DNA of 64,000 nt from Dasytiphilus stammeri_K (GTDB lineage: Bacteria; Pseudomonadota; Gammaproteobacteria; Enterobacterales; Enterobacteriaceae): contig CP145879.1 of the NCBI GenBank assembly GCA_041944835.1, positions 124,001 to 188,000 of the forward strand, written 5' to 3'. Below, one piece after another: positions 36,392-44,860 of the stretch. Position 1 is the first letter of the stretch. Each line of letters opens with the position of its first letter. A program made the translations under genes and the position numbers. Below the pieces are notes generated by a model that saw only the letters and a list, made by a program, of their open reading frames with translations, was not told where the DNA came from and searched no databases.

Positions 36392-37384
36392 ATGTTATAT
36401 AATCTAATTCGCAACATTTTATTTAAATTCGATCCGGAATGGGTACATGAAAAAATATGCAAGAACCTAAAATTAATTAAACCATTCACTCAGGAGATTA
36501 TATCAAAACCTATTAATTGTATGGGAATCAATTTCAAAAATCCATTAGGACTTGCAGCTGGATTAGATAAAAATGGGGAATTTATTGATAGTCTCGCATT
36601 AATAGGTTTTGGCTATATAGAAATTGGTACAGTTACCCCAAAAGCACAATTGGGTAATAAAAAACCACGGTTATTTCGTATTAGGGAAGCCGAAGCCTTT
36701 ATTAACCGTATGGGCTTTAATAATCAAGGAGTTGATAAATTAATTGAAAATGTAAAAAAAGCACAATTTAAAGGAATTTTAGGTATTAATATTAGTAAAA
36801 ATCAAGATACTCCTATAGATCGTAGTAAAGAAGATTTTTTAATCTGTATTAAAAAAATTTATAAATATGCTAGTTATATCGCAATTAATCTTTCTTCTCC
36901 TAATACTCCGAATTTACGTATTTTACAATACGGTGAAATTTTAGAAGATCTTTTAAAAAATATCAAATATGAACAAAAATTACTTACGGAAAAATATAAT
37001 AAATATATTCCTTTAATCATAAAAATATCTCCTGATATATCAGAAGGAGAATTAATTCAAATTGCCGATACCTTAGTACGATATAATATTGATGGTATTA
37101 TCGCTACTAATACTACACTAGATCACACTTTAATAAAAGGTTTGAAATATGGTGAAGAAATAGGAGGATTAAGTGGAATTCCATTGCAATCTCGCAGTAC
37201 TCAAATTATTCGACTTTTAACCAAGGAATTAAGAGGACGTATACCTATTATAGGTGTGGGAGGCATTAATAGTATAATTAATGCTCGTGAAAAAATAGCA
37301 GCAGGAGCAACGTTACTACAAATCTATTCTGGATTAATATATAAAGGACCATGTTTATTGAAAGAAATATTAATGAATCTTTAA
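36392..37384 (+). CDS. pyrD: dihydroorotate dehydrogenase (quinone) PyrD
   Basis: Class 2, membrane-associated FMN enzyme that oxidises dihydroorotate to orotate with quinone. It has 330 residues (E. coli 336). The N-terminal membrane-binding helices (about 1-30), the FMN site PLGLAAGLDKNGE, IEIGTVTPKAQLGN, the catalytic serine in NLSSPNTPNLR, and IGVGGINS are present. AAGGAG precedes the start. It is the step after PyrC. Confidence 0.97.
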   Translation: MLYNLIRNILFKFDPEWVHEKICKNLKLIKPFTQEIISKPINCMGINFKNPLGLAAGLDKNGEFIDSLALIGFGYIEIGTVTPKAQLGNKKPRLFRIREAEAFINRMGFNNQGVDKLIENVKKAQFKGILGINISKNQDTPIDRSKEDFLICIKKIYKYASYIAINLSSPNTPNLRILQYGEILEDLLKNIKYEQKLLTEKYNKYIPLIIKISPDISEGELIQIADTLVRYNIDGIIATNTTLDHTLIKGLKYGEEIGGLSGIPLQSRSTQIIRLLTKELRGRIPIIGVGGINSIINAREKIAAGATLLQIYSGLIYKGPCLLKEILMNL

Positions 37385-37392
37385 TTATTCAA

Positions 37393-37647
37393 TCAAGCTA
37401 ATTCAATATTACTATTAGGTATTGAACAACAGGAAAGAATAAATCCATTAATAGGGATTGATGATTTTTTTATATTTCCTTTTATTAGCCGCAGTTTACA
37501 TGCACCACATATTCCAGATCTACAAAAATAAGGAATAATAAATTGTTGTTCTTCAAGCTGTTCAATTAATACTTGTTGAGTATTTCCACCAAAAATTTTT
37601 CCTTGATACGATACTCTAATAATAGTACTATTTTTTTTTATTTGCAT
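37393..37647 (-). CDS. yfaE: YfaE, [2Fe-2S] ferredoxin for ribonucleotide reductase maintenance
   Basis: Small plant-type ferredoxin. In E. coli YfaE follows nrdAB and supplies electrons to rebuild the diferric-tyrosyl cofactor of NrdB. It has 84 residues, equal to E. coli. The ligands C42, C47 and C50 (YFCRSGICGACKLR) and C73 or C74 (LSCCS) are present. Here it stands alone, converging on pyrD, with no nrdA or nrdB beside it. Assignment rests on length, cysteine spacing and the C-terminal CC motif. Confidence 0.87.
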   Translation of the reverse strand: MQIKKNSTIIRVSYQGKIFGGNTQQVLIEQLEEQQFIIPYFCRSGICGACKLRLIKGNIKKSSIPINGFILSCCSIPNSNIELA

Positions 37648-37684
37648 AAGCTAAAAAGAATTACTTAACTTAAAGAGTTATATT

Positions 37685-38533
37685 ATGAAATATATTGGAG
37701 CCCATGTTAGCACGTTTGGAGGAATTGAACAAGCTGTGTTACATGCTAAGCATTTAAATGCTACTGCGTTTTCCCTTTTTGTAAAAAATCCACGAAAGTG
37801 GAATGCTATTCCTTTAAGTGATGATGAAATTAATCGTTTCCGTAGTTTATGTAAAAAATATAACTTTACATCTAAGCAAATTATATCCCATAATAGTTAT
37901 TTAGTTAATCTAGGTCATCCTCTTAAGGAATTACGAGAAAAATCTTGTTTAGCTTTTATAGATGAAATGCGAAGATGTCATCAATTAGGTATTAAATTAT
38001 TAAATTTCCATCCGGGTAGTCATCTAAACATTATAGATGAAGATACATGTTTGAAAAATATTTCTGAATCAATTAATTTTGTATTACAAAAAACACATAA
38101 TGTTATTGCAGTAATTGAAAATACAGCAGGTCAAGGAACTAATTTAGGTTTTTTATTCGAACATTTAGCTAAAATTATTAATTTAGTAGAAGACAAATCA
38201 CGTATTGGAGTTTGTTTCGATACTTGTCATGCATTTGCCGCTGGTTATAATTTTTGTAGTCAAGAATTATATAAAAGAATATTTATAGAATTTGAAAAAA
38301 TCATTGGTTTTAGATATTTACGTGCAATGCATCTAAATGATGCAAAAAGTCTTTTAAATAGTCGTATTGATCGTCATCATTCCCTAGGATTAGGAAATAT
38401 CAGAAAAGAGACTTTTCGATGGATTATGAATGATCAACGTTTTGATGATATTCCTCTTATTATTGAAACTATTAATCCTCTTCTCTGGAAAGATGAAATA
38501 GCATGGTTGAAATCTCAACAAATTCAAAATTAA
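37685..38533 (+). CDS. nfo: endonuclease IV (AP endonuclease) Nfo
   Basis: Zinc-dependent AP endonuclease that cuts 5' of abasic sites in base-excision repair. It has 282 residues (E. coli 285). Metal ligands are in ISHNSYLVNLGHP, NFHPGSH, VIENTAGQG, FDTCHAFAAGY, MHLNDAK, DRHHS and IETINP. All are intact. It is divergent from yfaE with a 37-base gap; rplY follows on the same strand. Confidence 0.97.
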   Translation: MKYIGAHVSTFGGIEQAVLHAKHLNATAFSLFVKNPRKWNAIPLSDDEINRFRSLCKKYNFTSKQIISHNSYLVNLGHPLKELREKSCLAFIDEMRRCHQLGIKLLNFHPGSHLNIIDEDTCLKNISESINFVLQKTHNVIAVIENTAGQGTNLGFLFEHLAKIINLVEDKSRIGVCFDTCHAFAAGYNFCSQELYKRIFIEFEKIIGFRYLRAMHLNDAKSLLNSRIDRHHSLGLGNIRKETFRWIMNDQRFDDIPLIIETINPLLWKDEIAWLKSQQIQN

Positions 38534-38595
38534 ACTTAAGATATGATTAAATGAATTATAACTGCTTACTATTTATTTTTAATAAGAGGATTTTT

Positions 38596-38880
38596 ATGAT
38601 AACCATTCATGCAATAAAGCATAATGAGCATGGTAAAAATGCTAATAGACGTTTACGTGCAGCAAATTTATTACCTGCTATTATTTATGGTGGTAATAAA
38701 CAATCTATTTCAATTATTTTAGATCTTCAGAAAATAATCAAATTACAAAATAAAAAGGCATTTTATGAACCTTTAACTCTTATTATTGATGGTCAGGAAA
38801 ATAAAGTAAAAGTACAAGAGATACAACATCATCCTTTTCAACCCAAAATACTTCATGTTGATTTCATACGAGTAGAGTAA
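38596..38880 (+). CDS. rplY: 50S ribosomal protein L25
   Basis: Short-form L25 that binds 5S rRNA. It has 94 residues, equal to E. coli. The ATG at 38596, with AGAGGA 5-6 bases upstream, gives MITIHAIKHNEHGKNANRRLR. A longer reading from 38551 adds unmatched residues. The C-terminus HPFQPKILHVDFIRVE is conserved. It is followed closely by tRNA-Pro. Confidence 0.95.
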   Translation: MITIHAIKHNEHGKNANRRLRAANLLPAIIYGGNKQSISIILDLQKIIKLQNKKAFYEPLTLIIDGQENKVKVQEIQHHPFQPKILHVDFIRVE

Positions 38881-38900
38881 GAAGTCGTTTATAATTACGG

Positions 38901-38974
38901 CGGCACGTAGCGCAGCTTGGTAGCGCACTGTCATGGGGTGTCAGAGGTCAGAGGTTCAAATCCTCTCGTGCCGA
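38901..38974 (+). tRNA. tRNA-Pro (GGG), no encoded CCA
   Basis: A 74-base cloverleaf matching E. coli proL. The acceptor pairs CGGCACG with CGTGCCG, the anticodon loop ATGGGGT gives anticodon GGG, and the T loop is TTCAAAT. The discriminator A (38974) is followed by TAAAC rather than CCA, so the 3' end must be added by tRNA nucleotidyltransferase. The other two tRNA genes here encode CCA. Confidence 0.95.
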
Positions 38975-39060
38975 TAAACTAATTAATTATTCAAATTAGC
39001 TGAAAAAAAATAATTACAGTGATAGAATCTTTCTTTTTATAAAAAGTATTATTAATTAAT

Positions 39061-40362
39061 ATGAGTAAAAATCTTGTCATATTAGGCACCCAATGGGGTG
39101 ATGAAGGAAAAGGTAAAATTGTTGATCTTCTTACACCGCATGCAAAATATGTTGTCCGATACCAAGGAGGTAATAATGCTGGTCATACTATAGTAATTAA
39201 TGGGAAAAAAACTATTTTACACTTAATTCCTTCTGGAATTTTACATAATGGTATTATCAGTATAATAGGAAATGGAGTAGTATTATCTCCCGAGGGTTTA
39301 ATTAATGAAATTACACAATTAGAAGAGCAGGGAATACCGGTTTTAGAACGTTTGTTAATTTCTAAATCTTGTCCTTTAGTTTTACTATCTCATATTGCGT
39401 TAGATATAGCACGTGATAAATTTCAGGGTTTAAATGCTATTGGTACTACAGGCAGAGGTATTGGTCCAGCATATGAAGATAAAATAGCTCGTAGAGGATT
39501 ACGAGTTTGTGATTTATTTAATAGTAATAATTTATCTTTAAAATTAAAAAAAATCATGGACTTTCATAATTTTCAATTAGTACATTTATATAATCAAGAA
39601 GCAATTGATTATCAAGTTGTATTAGAGAAGTTATTAGCTGTGTCTGGAATACTGACAGGCATAGCTACTGATGTAGCTATGTTGTTAGATAATGCTTATC
39701 AACATGGAGAAAATATTATTTTTGAAGGAGCACAAGGAATGTTATTAGATATCGATCATGGAACATATCCTTATGTTACCTCTTCTAATACTACTATTGG
39801 TGGAGTAATTACAGGAACAGGATTTGGTTTACGCTATATAGATACTGTTATTGGTATTGTAAAAGCATATTGTACTCGTGTGGGATCGGGTCCATTTCCT
39901 ACCGAACTATCCGATGATATTGGAGAATATCTTTGTGTTAAAGGTAATGAATTTGGTGCAACAACTGGTCGACGACGTCGAACGGGTTGGTTTGATGCTG
40001 TTGCTATGCGTAGAGCGGTACAAATTAATTCTTTATCAAGTCTTTGTTTAACGAAATTAGATGTTCTTGATGGTTTAGAAGAAGTAAAAATTTGTATTGC
40101 ATATCGTATGTCTAATGGTCAAGAGATTAATTATACACCCCTAGAAACGGAAGATGAATGGAAAAAAATTATCCCCATTTACGAAACATTACCAGGATGG
40201 AGTGAAAGTACTTTTGGAATTCAAGAAATAAATTTACTAACTTTAGCAGCACGTCAATATATTCAACGCATAGAAAGACTAGTAGGTATACCTATTGAGA
40301 TGATTTCCACCGGTCCCGATCGTAATCAAACTATTTTTATAAAAAATCCTTTAGAGTTATAA
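39061..40362 (+). CDS. purA: adenylosuccinate synthetase PurA
   Basis: Joins IMP and aspartate with GTP, the first step from IMP to AMP. It has 433 residues (E. coli 432). The GTP/IMP site GTQWGDEGKGK (9-19, D13) and the catalytic H42 in NNAGHT are intact, as are TTGRGIGPAYEDK and RVGSGPFPTEL. No clear ribosome-binding site precedes the ATG. It lies upstream of rnr; nsrR, between them in E. coli, is absent. Confidence 0.98.
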   Translation: MSKNLVILGTQWGDEGKGKIVDLLTPHAKYVVRYQGGNNAGHTIVINGKKTILHLIPSGILHNGIISIIGNGVVLSPEGLINEITQLEEQGIPVLERLLISKSCPLVLLSHIALDIARDKFQGLNAIGTTGRGIGPAYEDKIARRGLRVCDLFNSNNLSLKLKKIMDFHNFQLVHLYNQEAIDYQVVLEKLLAVSGILTGIATDVAMLLDNAYQHGENIIFEGAQGMLLDIDHGTYPYVTSSNTTIGGVITGTGFGLRYIDTVIGIVKAYCTRVGSGPFPTELSDDIGEYLCVKGNEFGATTGRRRRTGWFDAVAMRRAVQINSLSSLCLTKLDVLDGLEEVKICIAYRMSNGQEINYTPLETEDEWKKIIPIYETLPGWSESTFGIQEINLLTLAARQYIQRIERLVGIPIEMISTGPDRNQTIFIKNPLEL

Positions 40363-40520
40363 TTTTAATTCAGCAATCAATTGTCTTATTCTTAAAATTT
40401 AATTTTTGTATAAACTATGTAAAAATTCAAATGAGTAACATTTTTTTTTAATTTCACCAACCTTGTACATTAGGAGATCTTATTTTTAAGAGAAGTAAAT
40501 ATTATAGGATATCTAAATTA
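40363..40520. other. purA-rnr gap holding a remnant of the RNase R N-terminal coding region
   Basis: The rnr frame stays open upstream of the TTG at 40521 back to a TAA at 40449. The codons from about 40470 read LGDLIFKRSKYYRISKL, which resembles the end of the E. coli helix-turn-helix region (GQLVFTRRQCYALPERLDL). No ATG, GTG or TTG occurs in this stretch, though AGGAG (40472-40476) stands 5 bases before an in-frame ATT at 40482. A run of 9 T lies at 40441-40449. nsrR was not recognised. Confidence 0.5.
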
Positions 40521-42449
40521 TTGGAAGGAAAAGTTATTGCCCATCCGGATGGATATGGTTTTTTAAGAGTAGAAGGATACGAAAAAGATTTTTATCTTTC
40601 ATATGAAGAAATGAAATTTTGTATCCATGATGATAGAATTTTAGCCCAAATTATTGTAAATCAATGGAACAAACGAAAAGAAGCTCGTTTCGTAAGAGTT
40701 ACAAAACCAAGAAATAATCTTATTATGGGGTATTTTTTTATAAAAAATGTAGATCTAAATTTTGTACAACCTTATGATGATCGATTAAATTTTAAGATTA
40801 TTATTCCTTCCTCAGAGGATAGAAAATTAAAAACTGGTTGTATCGTAGTAGTAAAATTAATACGAAGCAAAAAAAATCAACTAATCAGTGGAAAAATTAT
40901 AGAAGTCCTAGGAAAAAAAATGAGCATTAGGATAGCTATTAACATAGCTTTACATAATCATAATATACCCTATAAATGGCCCCCAGAGGTTAAAAAAGAA
41001 ATAAAAAATTTATTATCTGGTTCTTCTACAAAAAACCAATTTAAAAATAATAATCGAGTGGATTTACGTGCGTTACCATTTGTAACTATTGATAATGAAG
41101 ATGCTAAAGATTTTGATGATGCAGTTTATTGTGAAAAAATAGAAAGAGGAAAATGGAGATTATTAGTTGCCATATCTGATGTAAGTTACTATATAAAACC
41201 TTATACAGCTATAGATAACGAAGCTTATAATCGTGCAACTTCCATCTATTTTCCATCTCATGTTATTCCAATGTTACCTGATGTATTATCTAATAATCTG
41301 TGTTCTCTTCTTCCTAATAAAGAGAGATTATGTCTAATATGTGAAATGATTGTTTCTCCAAACGGTACCTTATTATATTATAAGCATTATGAAGCCATAA
41401 TATGTTCTAAAGCACAATTAACTTATAATATAGTATGGAAAATTCTAAATGATAATAAAAAATTACTTTTACTGTATAATAATTTATTTAAAAATTTAAA
41501 AGACTTATATGAGATATATCATGTATTAAAACATGCGAGTCAAAAACGTGGTTCTCTTTCATTTGAAATGGAAGAAGCTAAAATTATATTAAATTCTAAG
41601 CAATGCATTGAGAGTATTGAGCCAATTATTCGTAATGATGCACACAAAATAATAGAAGAATGTATGATACTAGCAAATATTGCTTCAGCTCATTTAGTGG
41701 AAAAATACCAACAACCAATTTTATTTCGTGATCATGATCGTCCAAATAAACAGAGTATAATGAAATTTAGTTATATTCTTCATGAAAGAGGTTTATTTCT
41801 TAGGGGCGGTAAAAAACCTAAATCAAAAGATTATTCAGATTTATTGATATGTATTTTGAATCGTCCAGATCGTGAAATTTTACAAAAAATTATGTTGCGA
41901 TCTATGCAGCAAGCGGTTTATGCTGCAGATAATAGAGGACATTTTGGATTAGGTCTAACTAAATATACACATTTTACTTCACCTATTAGACGTTATCCCG
42001 ATCTCTTATTGCATAGAGTAATAAAATATATTTTGTATAAATTCCAAGGAATTAATAATAAGGGTTATTATCATTATGATCATAATCAAATGAAATATTT
42101 TGGAAAACATTGTTCCTTAGCTGAACGAAGAGCAGAAGAAGCTACACGAAATGTAGAAGATTGGTTAAAATGTGACTTTATGAAAAATAAAATCGGTAAT
42201 ATTTATACCGGGAATATTACTATTATTACCAGTTTTGGTTTTTTTGTAAAATTAAAAGAATATTTTATTGAAGGTTTAGTACATATTACTACTTTAAAAG
42301 ATGATAAATATCACTTTGATTCTATAAGTCAAAAATTAATTGGAGATATTAAAGGAAATACTTACTGTCTTCATGATACAGTTAGTGTTAAAATATCGTC
42401 CGTGAATATAGAAAAACGAAGAATTGACCTGATGATTACTAATCAATAA
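40521..42449 (+). CDS. rnr: 3'-5' exoribonuclease RNase R, shortened at both ends
   Basis: Processive RNB-family exoribonuclease that degrades structured RNA and takes part in rRNA quality control. It has about 642 residues from a TTG at 40521, against 813 in E. coli. Cold-shock domains (GKVIAHPDGYGFLRVEG), the RNB catalytic core with its aspartates in DNEDAKDFDDAVYCE (191-205), HFTSPIRRYPDLLLHR, and the S1 domain near the end (GNITIITSFGFFVKL) are all present. Missing are the roughly 80-residue N-terminal helix-turn-helix region and the lysine-rich C-terminal tail; the protein stops at RRIDLMITNQ. AGGAT lies 10 bases before the TTG. The true start may be an ATT at 40482. Confidence 0.92.
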   Translation: MEGKVIAHPDGYGFLRVEGYEKDFYLSYEEMKFCIHDDRILAQIIVNQWNKRKEARFVRVTKPRNNLIMGYFFIKNVDLNFVQPYDDRLNFKIIIPSSEDRKLKTGCIVVVKLIRSKKNQLISGKIIEVLGKKMSIRIAINIALHNHNIPYKWPPEVKKEIKNLLSGSSTKNQFKNNNRVDLRALPFVTIDNEDAKDFDDAVYCEKIERGKWRLLVAISDVSYYIKPYTAIDNEAYNRATSIYFPSHVIPMLPDVLSNNLCSLLPNKERLCLICEMIVSPNGTLLYYKHYEAIICSKAQLTYNIVWKILNDNKKLLLLYNNLFKNLKDLYEIYHVLKHASQKRGSLSFEMEEAKIILNSKQCIESIEPIIRNDAHKIIEECMILANIASAHLVEKYQQPILFRDHDRPNKQSIMKFSYILHERGLFLRGGKKPKSKDYSDLLICILNRPDREILQKIMLRSMQQAVYAADNRGHFGLGLTKYTHFTSPIRRYPDLLLHRVIKYILYKFQGINNKGYYHYDHNQMKYFGKHCSLAERRAEEATRNVEDWLKCDFMKNKIGNIYTGNITIITSFGFFVKLKEYFIEGLVHITTLKDDKYHFDSISQKLIGDIKGNTYCLHDTVSVKISSVNIEKRRIDLMITNQ

Positions 42450-42488
42450 TAAATTAAATTAATGATTTTATAGTTAAAAATATAACAT

Positions 42489-43238
42489 ATGAAAGAATTT
42501 ATTTTTGGAATTCATACCATTTATTCCCTTTTACAATTTAATCCAGAAAAATGTAAAAAAATATATATTACTAATGCTGTCCAAAATCAACGTTTAAACT
42601 TAATTTTAACACTTATAAAAAAAAAAGGAATAGTAATAAAAAAAGTATCATCAAAATGGCTAGATTTAAAATCTCAAGGAGGAGTACACCAAGGTATTAT
42701 TGCCAAAATATCATGTACCTCCTTACCTAGCGAAAAAGATCTAGTAAATTTTATCAAAACCAAAAATGAACCATTATTATTGATTTTAGATTGCATAAAA
42801 GATCCACATAATTTAGGTGCTTGTATACGCAGTGCTTATGCAGCAGGTGTGGATGCAGTAATTTTACCAAAAAATCGTTCTGCAAGAATTCATAATGCAG
42901 TAGTAAAAAAAGTAGCCTCAGGAGCAGTAGAAAATATAGCTATATTTACAGTAACTAATATTGCACGTTCTCTTCAAATTCTTCATGAATATGATATAAA
43001 ACTCATAGGTACCACGGAAACTGCTAAAAAGAGCTTATTTGATACCGCAATGACAGGCGCTATAGCTATAATAATGGGATCAGAAGACAAAGGATTACGG
43101 GATCTAACTATAAAATATTGTGATTATTTAATTAATATTCCTATGTTAAATCCATTATCATCACTCAATGTTTCTGTAGCAACAGCTATTTGTCTTTTTG
43201 AAACGATAAGACAACGTCATTTTAATAAAAATGTGTAA
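42489..43238 (+). CDS. rlmB: 23S rRNA Gm2251 2'-O-methyltransferase RlmB
   Basis: SPOUT-family methyltransferase for the 2'-O of G2251 in the 23S P-loop. It has 249 residues (E. coli 243). The N-terminal L30e-like substrate domain spans about 1-75. The knotted SAM domain has DCIKDPHNLGACIRSAYAAG, IIMGSEDKGLR and LSSLNVSVATA. It is 39 bases after rnr, as in E. coli. A run of 10 A lies at 42617-42626. Confidence 0.96.
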   Translation: MKEFIFGIHTIYSLLQFNPEKCKKIYITNAVQNQRLNLILTLIKKKGIVIKKVSSKWLDLKSQGGVHQGIIAKISCTSLPSEKDLVNFIKTKNEPLLLILDCIKDPHNLGACIRSAYAAGVDAVILPKNRSARIHNAVVKKVASGAVENIAIFTVTNIARSLQILHEYDIKLIGTTETAKKSLFDTAMTGAIAIIMGSEDKGLRDLTIKYCDYLINIPMLNPLSSLNVSVATAICLFETIRQRHFNKNV

Positions 43239-43324
43239 TTTTTAAAAAAAATATATTAATATATAATTAGAGGTTTTTTTTCATATAAATATTATTATAA
43301 TCTAAATATTTTAGGAGTACATTG

Positions 43325-43672
43325 ATGCATCATTATGAGATGATTTTTATGGTTCATCCAGACTCGAGTGAAAAAGTATCAGAAATAATAGAATTATTTA
43401 CTAAAATTATAAAAGAAAATAATGGAGTTATTCATCGTCTAGAAGACTGGGGACGACGTCAATTATCTTATTCCATTAATAATTTACATAAAGCTCATTA
43501 TGTTTTAATGAATATACAAACTTCTAAAAATGCAATGGATGAGATAAATCATCATTTACATTATAATAATGCTATTATTAGAAATCTCATTATTAGAATG
43601 AAACATGCAATAACTGAATTATCTCCTATGATGAAATCCACTCAAATAGAAGAGCAATCAAATACTAATTAA
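43325..43672 (+). CDS. rpsF: 30S ribosomal protein S6
   Basis: Binds the central domain of 16S rRNA as a dimer with S18, whose gene rpsR follows. It has 116 codons from the ATG at 43325 or one more from a TTG at 43322; the ATG is chosen because MHHYEMIFMVHPD matches E. coli and AGGAG is 7 bases upstream. It is shorter than E. coli (131) because the acidic C-terminal tail is mostly gone. Confidence 0.95.
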   Translation: MHHYEMIFMVHPDSSEKVSEIIELFTKIIKENNGVIHRLEDWGRRQLSYSINNLHKAHYVLMNIQTSKNAMDEINHHLHYNNAIIRNLIIRMKHAITELSPMMKSTQIEEQSNTN

Positions 43673-43752
43673 TCATACATAATATTATTTACTTCTCGTA
43701 AATGAGAAAAATAATAGAATAAATAACTAATAAAATAGGTGCATTTAATATA

Positions 43753-43980
43753 ATGACATATTCTTTACGTAGACGAAAAATTTGCAGATTTACAGATAAA
43801 GATATTCAACAAATAGATTACAAAGATGTTGTAATTCTAAAAAATTATCTTACTGAAAGCGGTAAAATTGTTCCGAGCCGTATTACTGGAACATCTGCAA
43901 AATATCAAAGACAATTAGCTAAAGCTATTAAAAGAGCTCGTTATCTTTCTTTATTACCATATACTGATCTACAACAATAA
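43753..43980 (+). CDS. rpsR: 30S ribosomal protein S18
   Basis: Partner of S6 in the small-subunit platform. It has 75 residues, equal to E. coli. RRRKICRFTDKD and SRITGTSAKYQRQLAKAIKRAR are conserved. Between rpsF and rpsR only 80 bases remain; priB (primosomal protein N), which sits there in E. coli, is gone. Confidence 0.96.
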   Translation: MTYSLRRRKICRFTDKDIQQIDYKDVVILKNYLTESGKIVPSRITGTSAKYQRQLAKAIKRARYLSLLPYTDLQQ

Positions 43981-44006
43981 ATAATATTCAGGACTAATTA
44001 TTATAA

Positions 44007-44462
44007 ATGTTAATTATTTTACTTATAAAAATACCTAATCTTGGTGATATTGGTGATCAAGTTAACGTTAAACCAGGTTATGCACGTAATTTTTTACTTC
44101 CAAACAAGAAAGCATTACTTGCTACTAGAGAAAATATAAAATTTTTTAATGCTTGTTGTGCAGAAATTGAATCTCAAAGATTAAAAGAATTAGAAATAGC
44201 TATAAAACGCAAAGAACAACTTTCTAAGTTCTCAGTTTTCACTATTTCTGCTAAATCTAATCACTTAGGAAAGTTATTTGGATCAATTGGAATTAACGAT
44301 ATTATTAAATATTTTAATTCTCTTGGTCTCAAAATAAATAAAAATGAAATAAAATTACCCAATGGATTATTACATAATATTGGTCAACATGAAGTACTTA
44401 TAAAATTCCATCCTGATATAATTACGAAAATTATAATTAATATTATAAGTAATAAATCCTAA
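44007..44462 (+). CDS. rplI: 50S ribosomal protein L9
   Basis: Elongated two-domain protein at the base of the L1 stalk. It has 151 residues (E. coli 149). The N-terminal rRNA-binding domain (GDQVNVKPGYARNFLLPNKKA), the connecting helix and the C-terminal domain (KLFGSIGINDI, GQHEVLIKFHPD) are complete. Last gene of rpsF-rpsR-rplI; it converges on rplQ with only 3 bases between stops. Confidence 0.96.
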   Translation: MLIILLIKIPNLGDIGDQVNVKPGYARNFLLPNKKALLATRENIKFFNACCAEIESQRLKELEIAIKRKEQLSKFSVFTISAKSNHLGKLFGSIGINDIIKYFNSLGLKINKNEIKLPNGLLHNIGQHEVLIKFHPDIITKIIINIISNKS

Positions 44463-44465
44463 TTT

Positions 44466-44843
44466 TTATTGGGGATTGATTTTTTTGACTGGTTTTAATA
44501 TTTCTATATATGCCATGGGAGCTTTATCACCAATTCTATAACCACATTTTAATATTCGTGTATAACCTCCACAAGAATTTATAAATCGAGGTGCTAATTC
44601 TTTAAAGAGTTTATTAATAATATTATTATTTCGGATTTTTGAAAAAATTAATCGACGATTAGATAAATTATCTTCTTTAGCTCGGGTAATTAATGGTTCA
44701 ACAAAACGTCGTAATTCTTTAGCTTTGGGTAATGTAATTTTGATAATTTCATCTCTTACTAAATTAATTATCAAATTCCGAAATAATGCATGACGATAAC
44801 TACTATTACAGTTAAGTTTACGTCCAATTTTACGATGACGCAT
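44466..44843 (-). CDS. rplQ: 50S ribosomal protein L17
   Basis: Large-subunit protein near the exit tunnel; last gene of the alpha operon, 17 bases after rpoA. It has 125 residues (E. coli 127). MRHRKIGRKLNCNSSYRHAL and GGYTRILKCGYRIGDKAPMA are conserved. Confidence 0.97.
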   Translation of the reverse strand: MRHRKIGRKLNCNSSYRHALFRNLIINLVRDEIIKITLPKAKELRRFVEPLITRAKEDNLSNRRLIFSKIRNNNIINKLFKELAPRFINSCGGYTRILKCGYRIGDKAPMAYIEILKPVKKINPQ

Positions 44844-44860
44844 GTATTATATATCCTATT

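Noticed and set aside
40431..40451. ATG followed by a T9 run and TAA upstream of rnr, as a possible slippage-rescued N-terminus
   Set aside because: The ATG, the TAA and rnr are in the same frame, so slippage by any multiple of three leaves the stop in place and other slips shift rnr out of frame.
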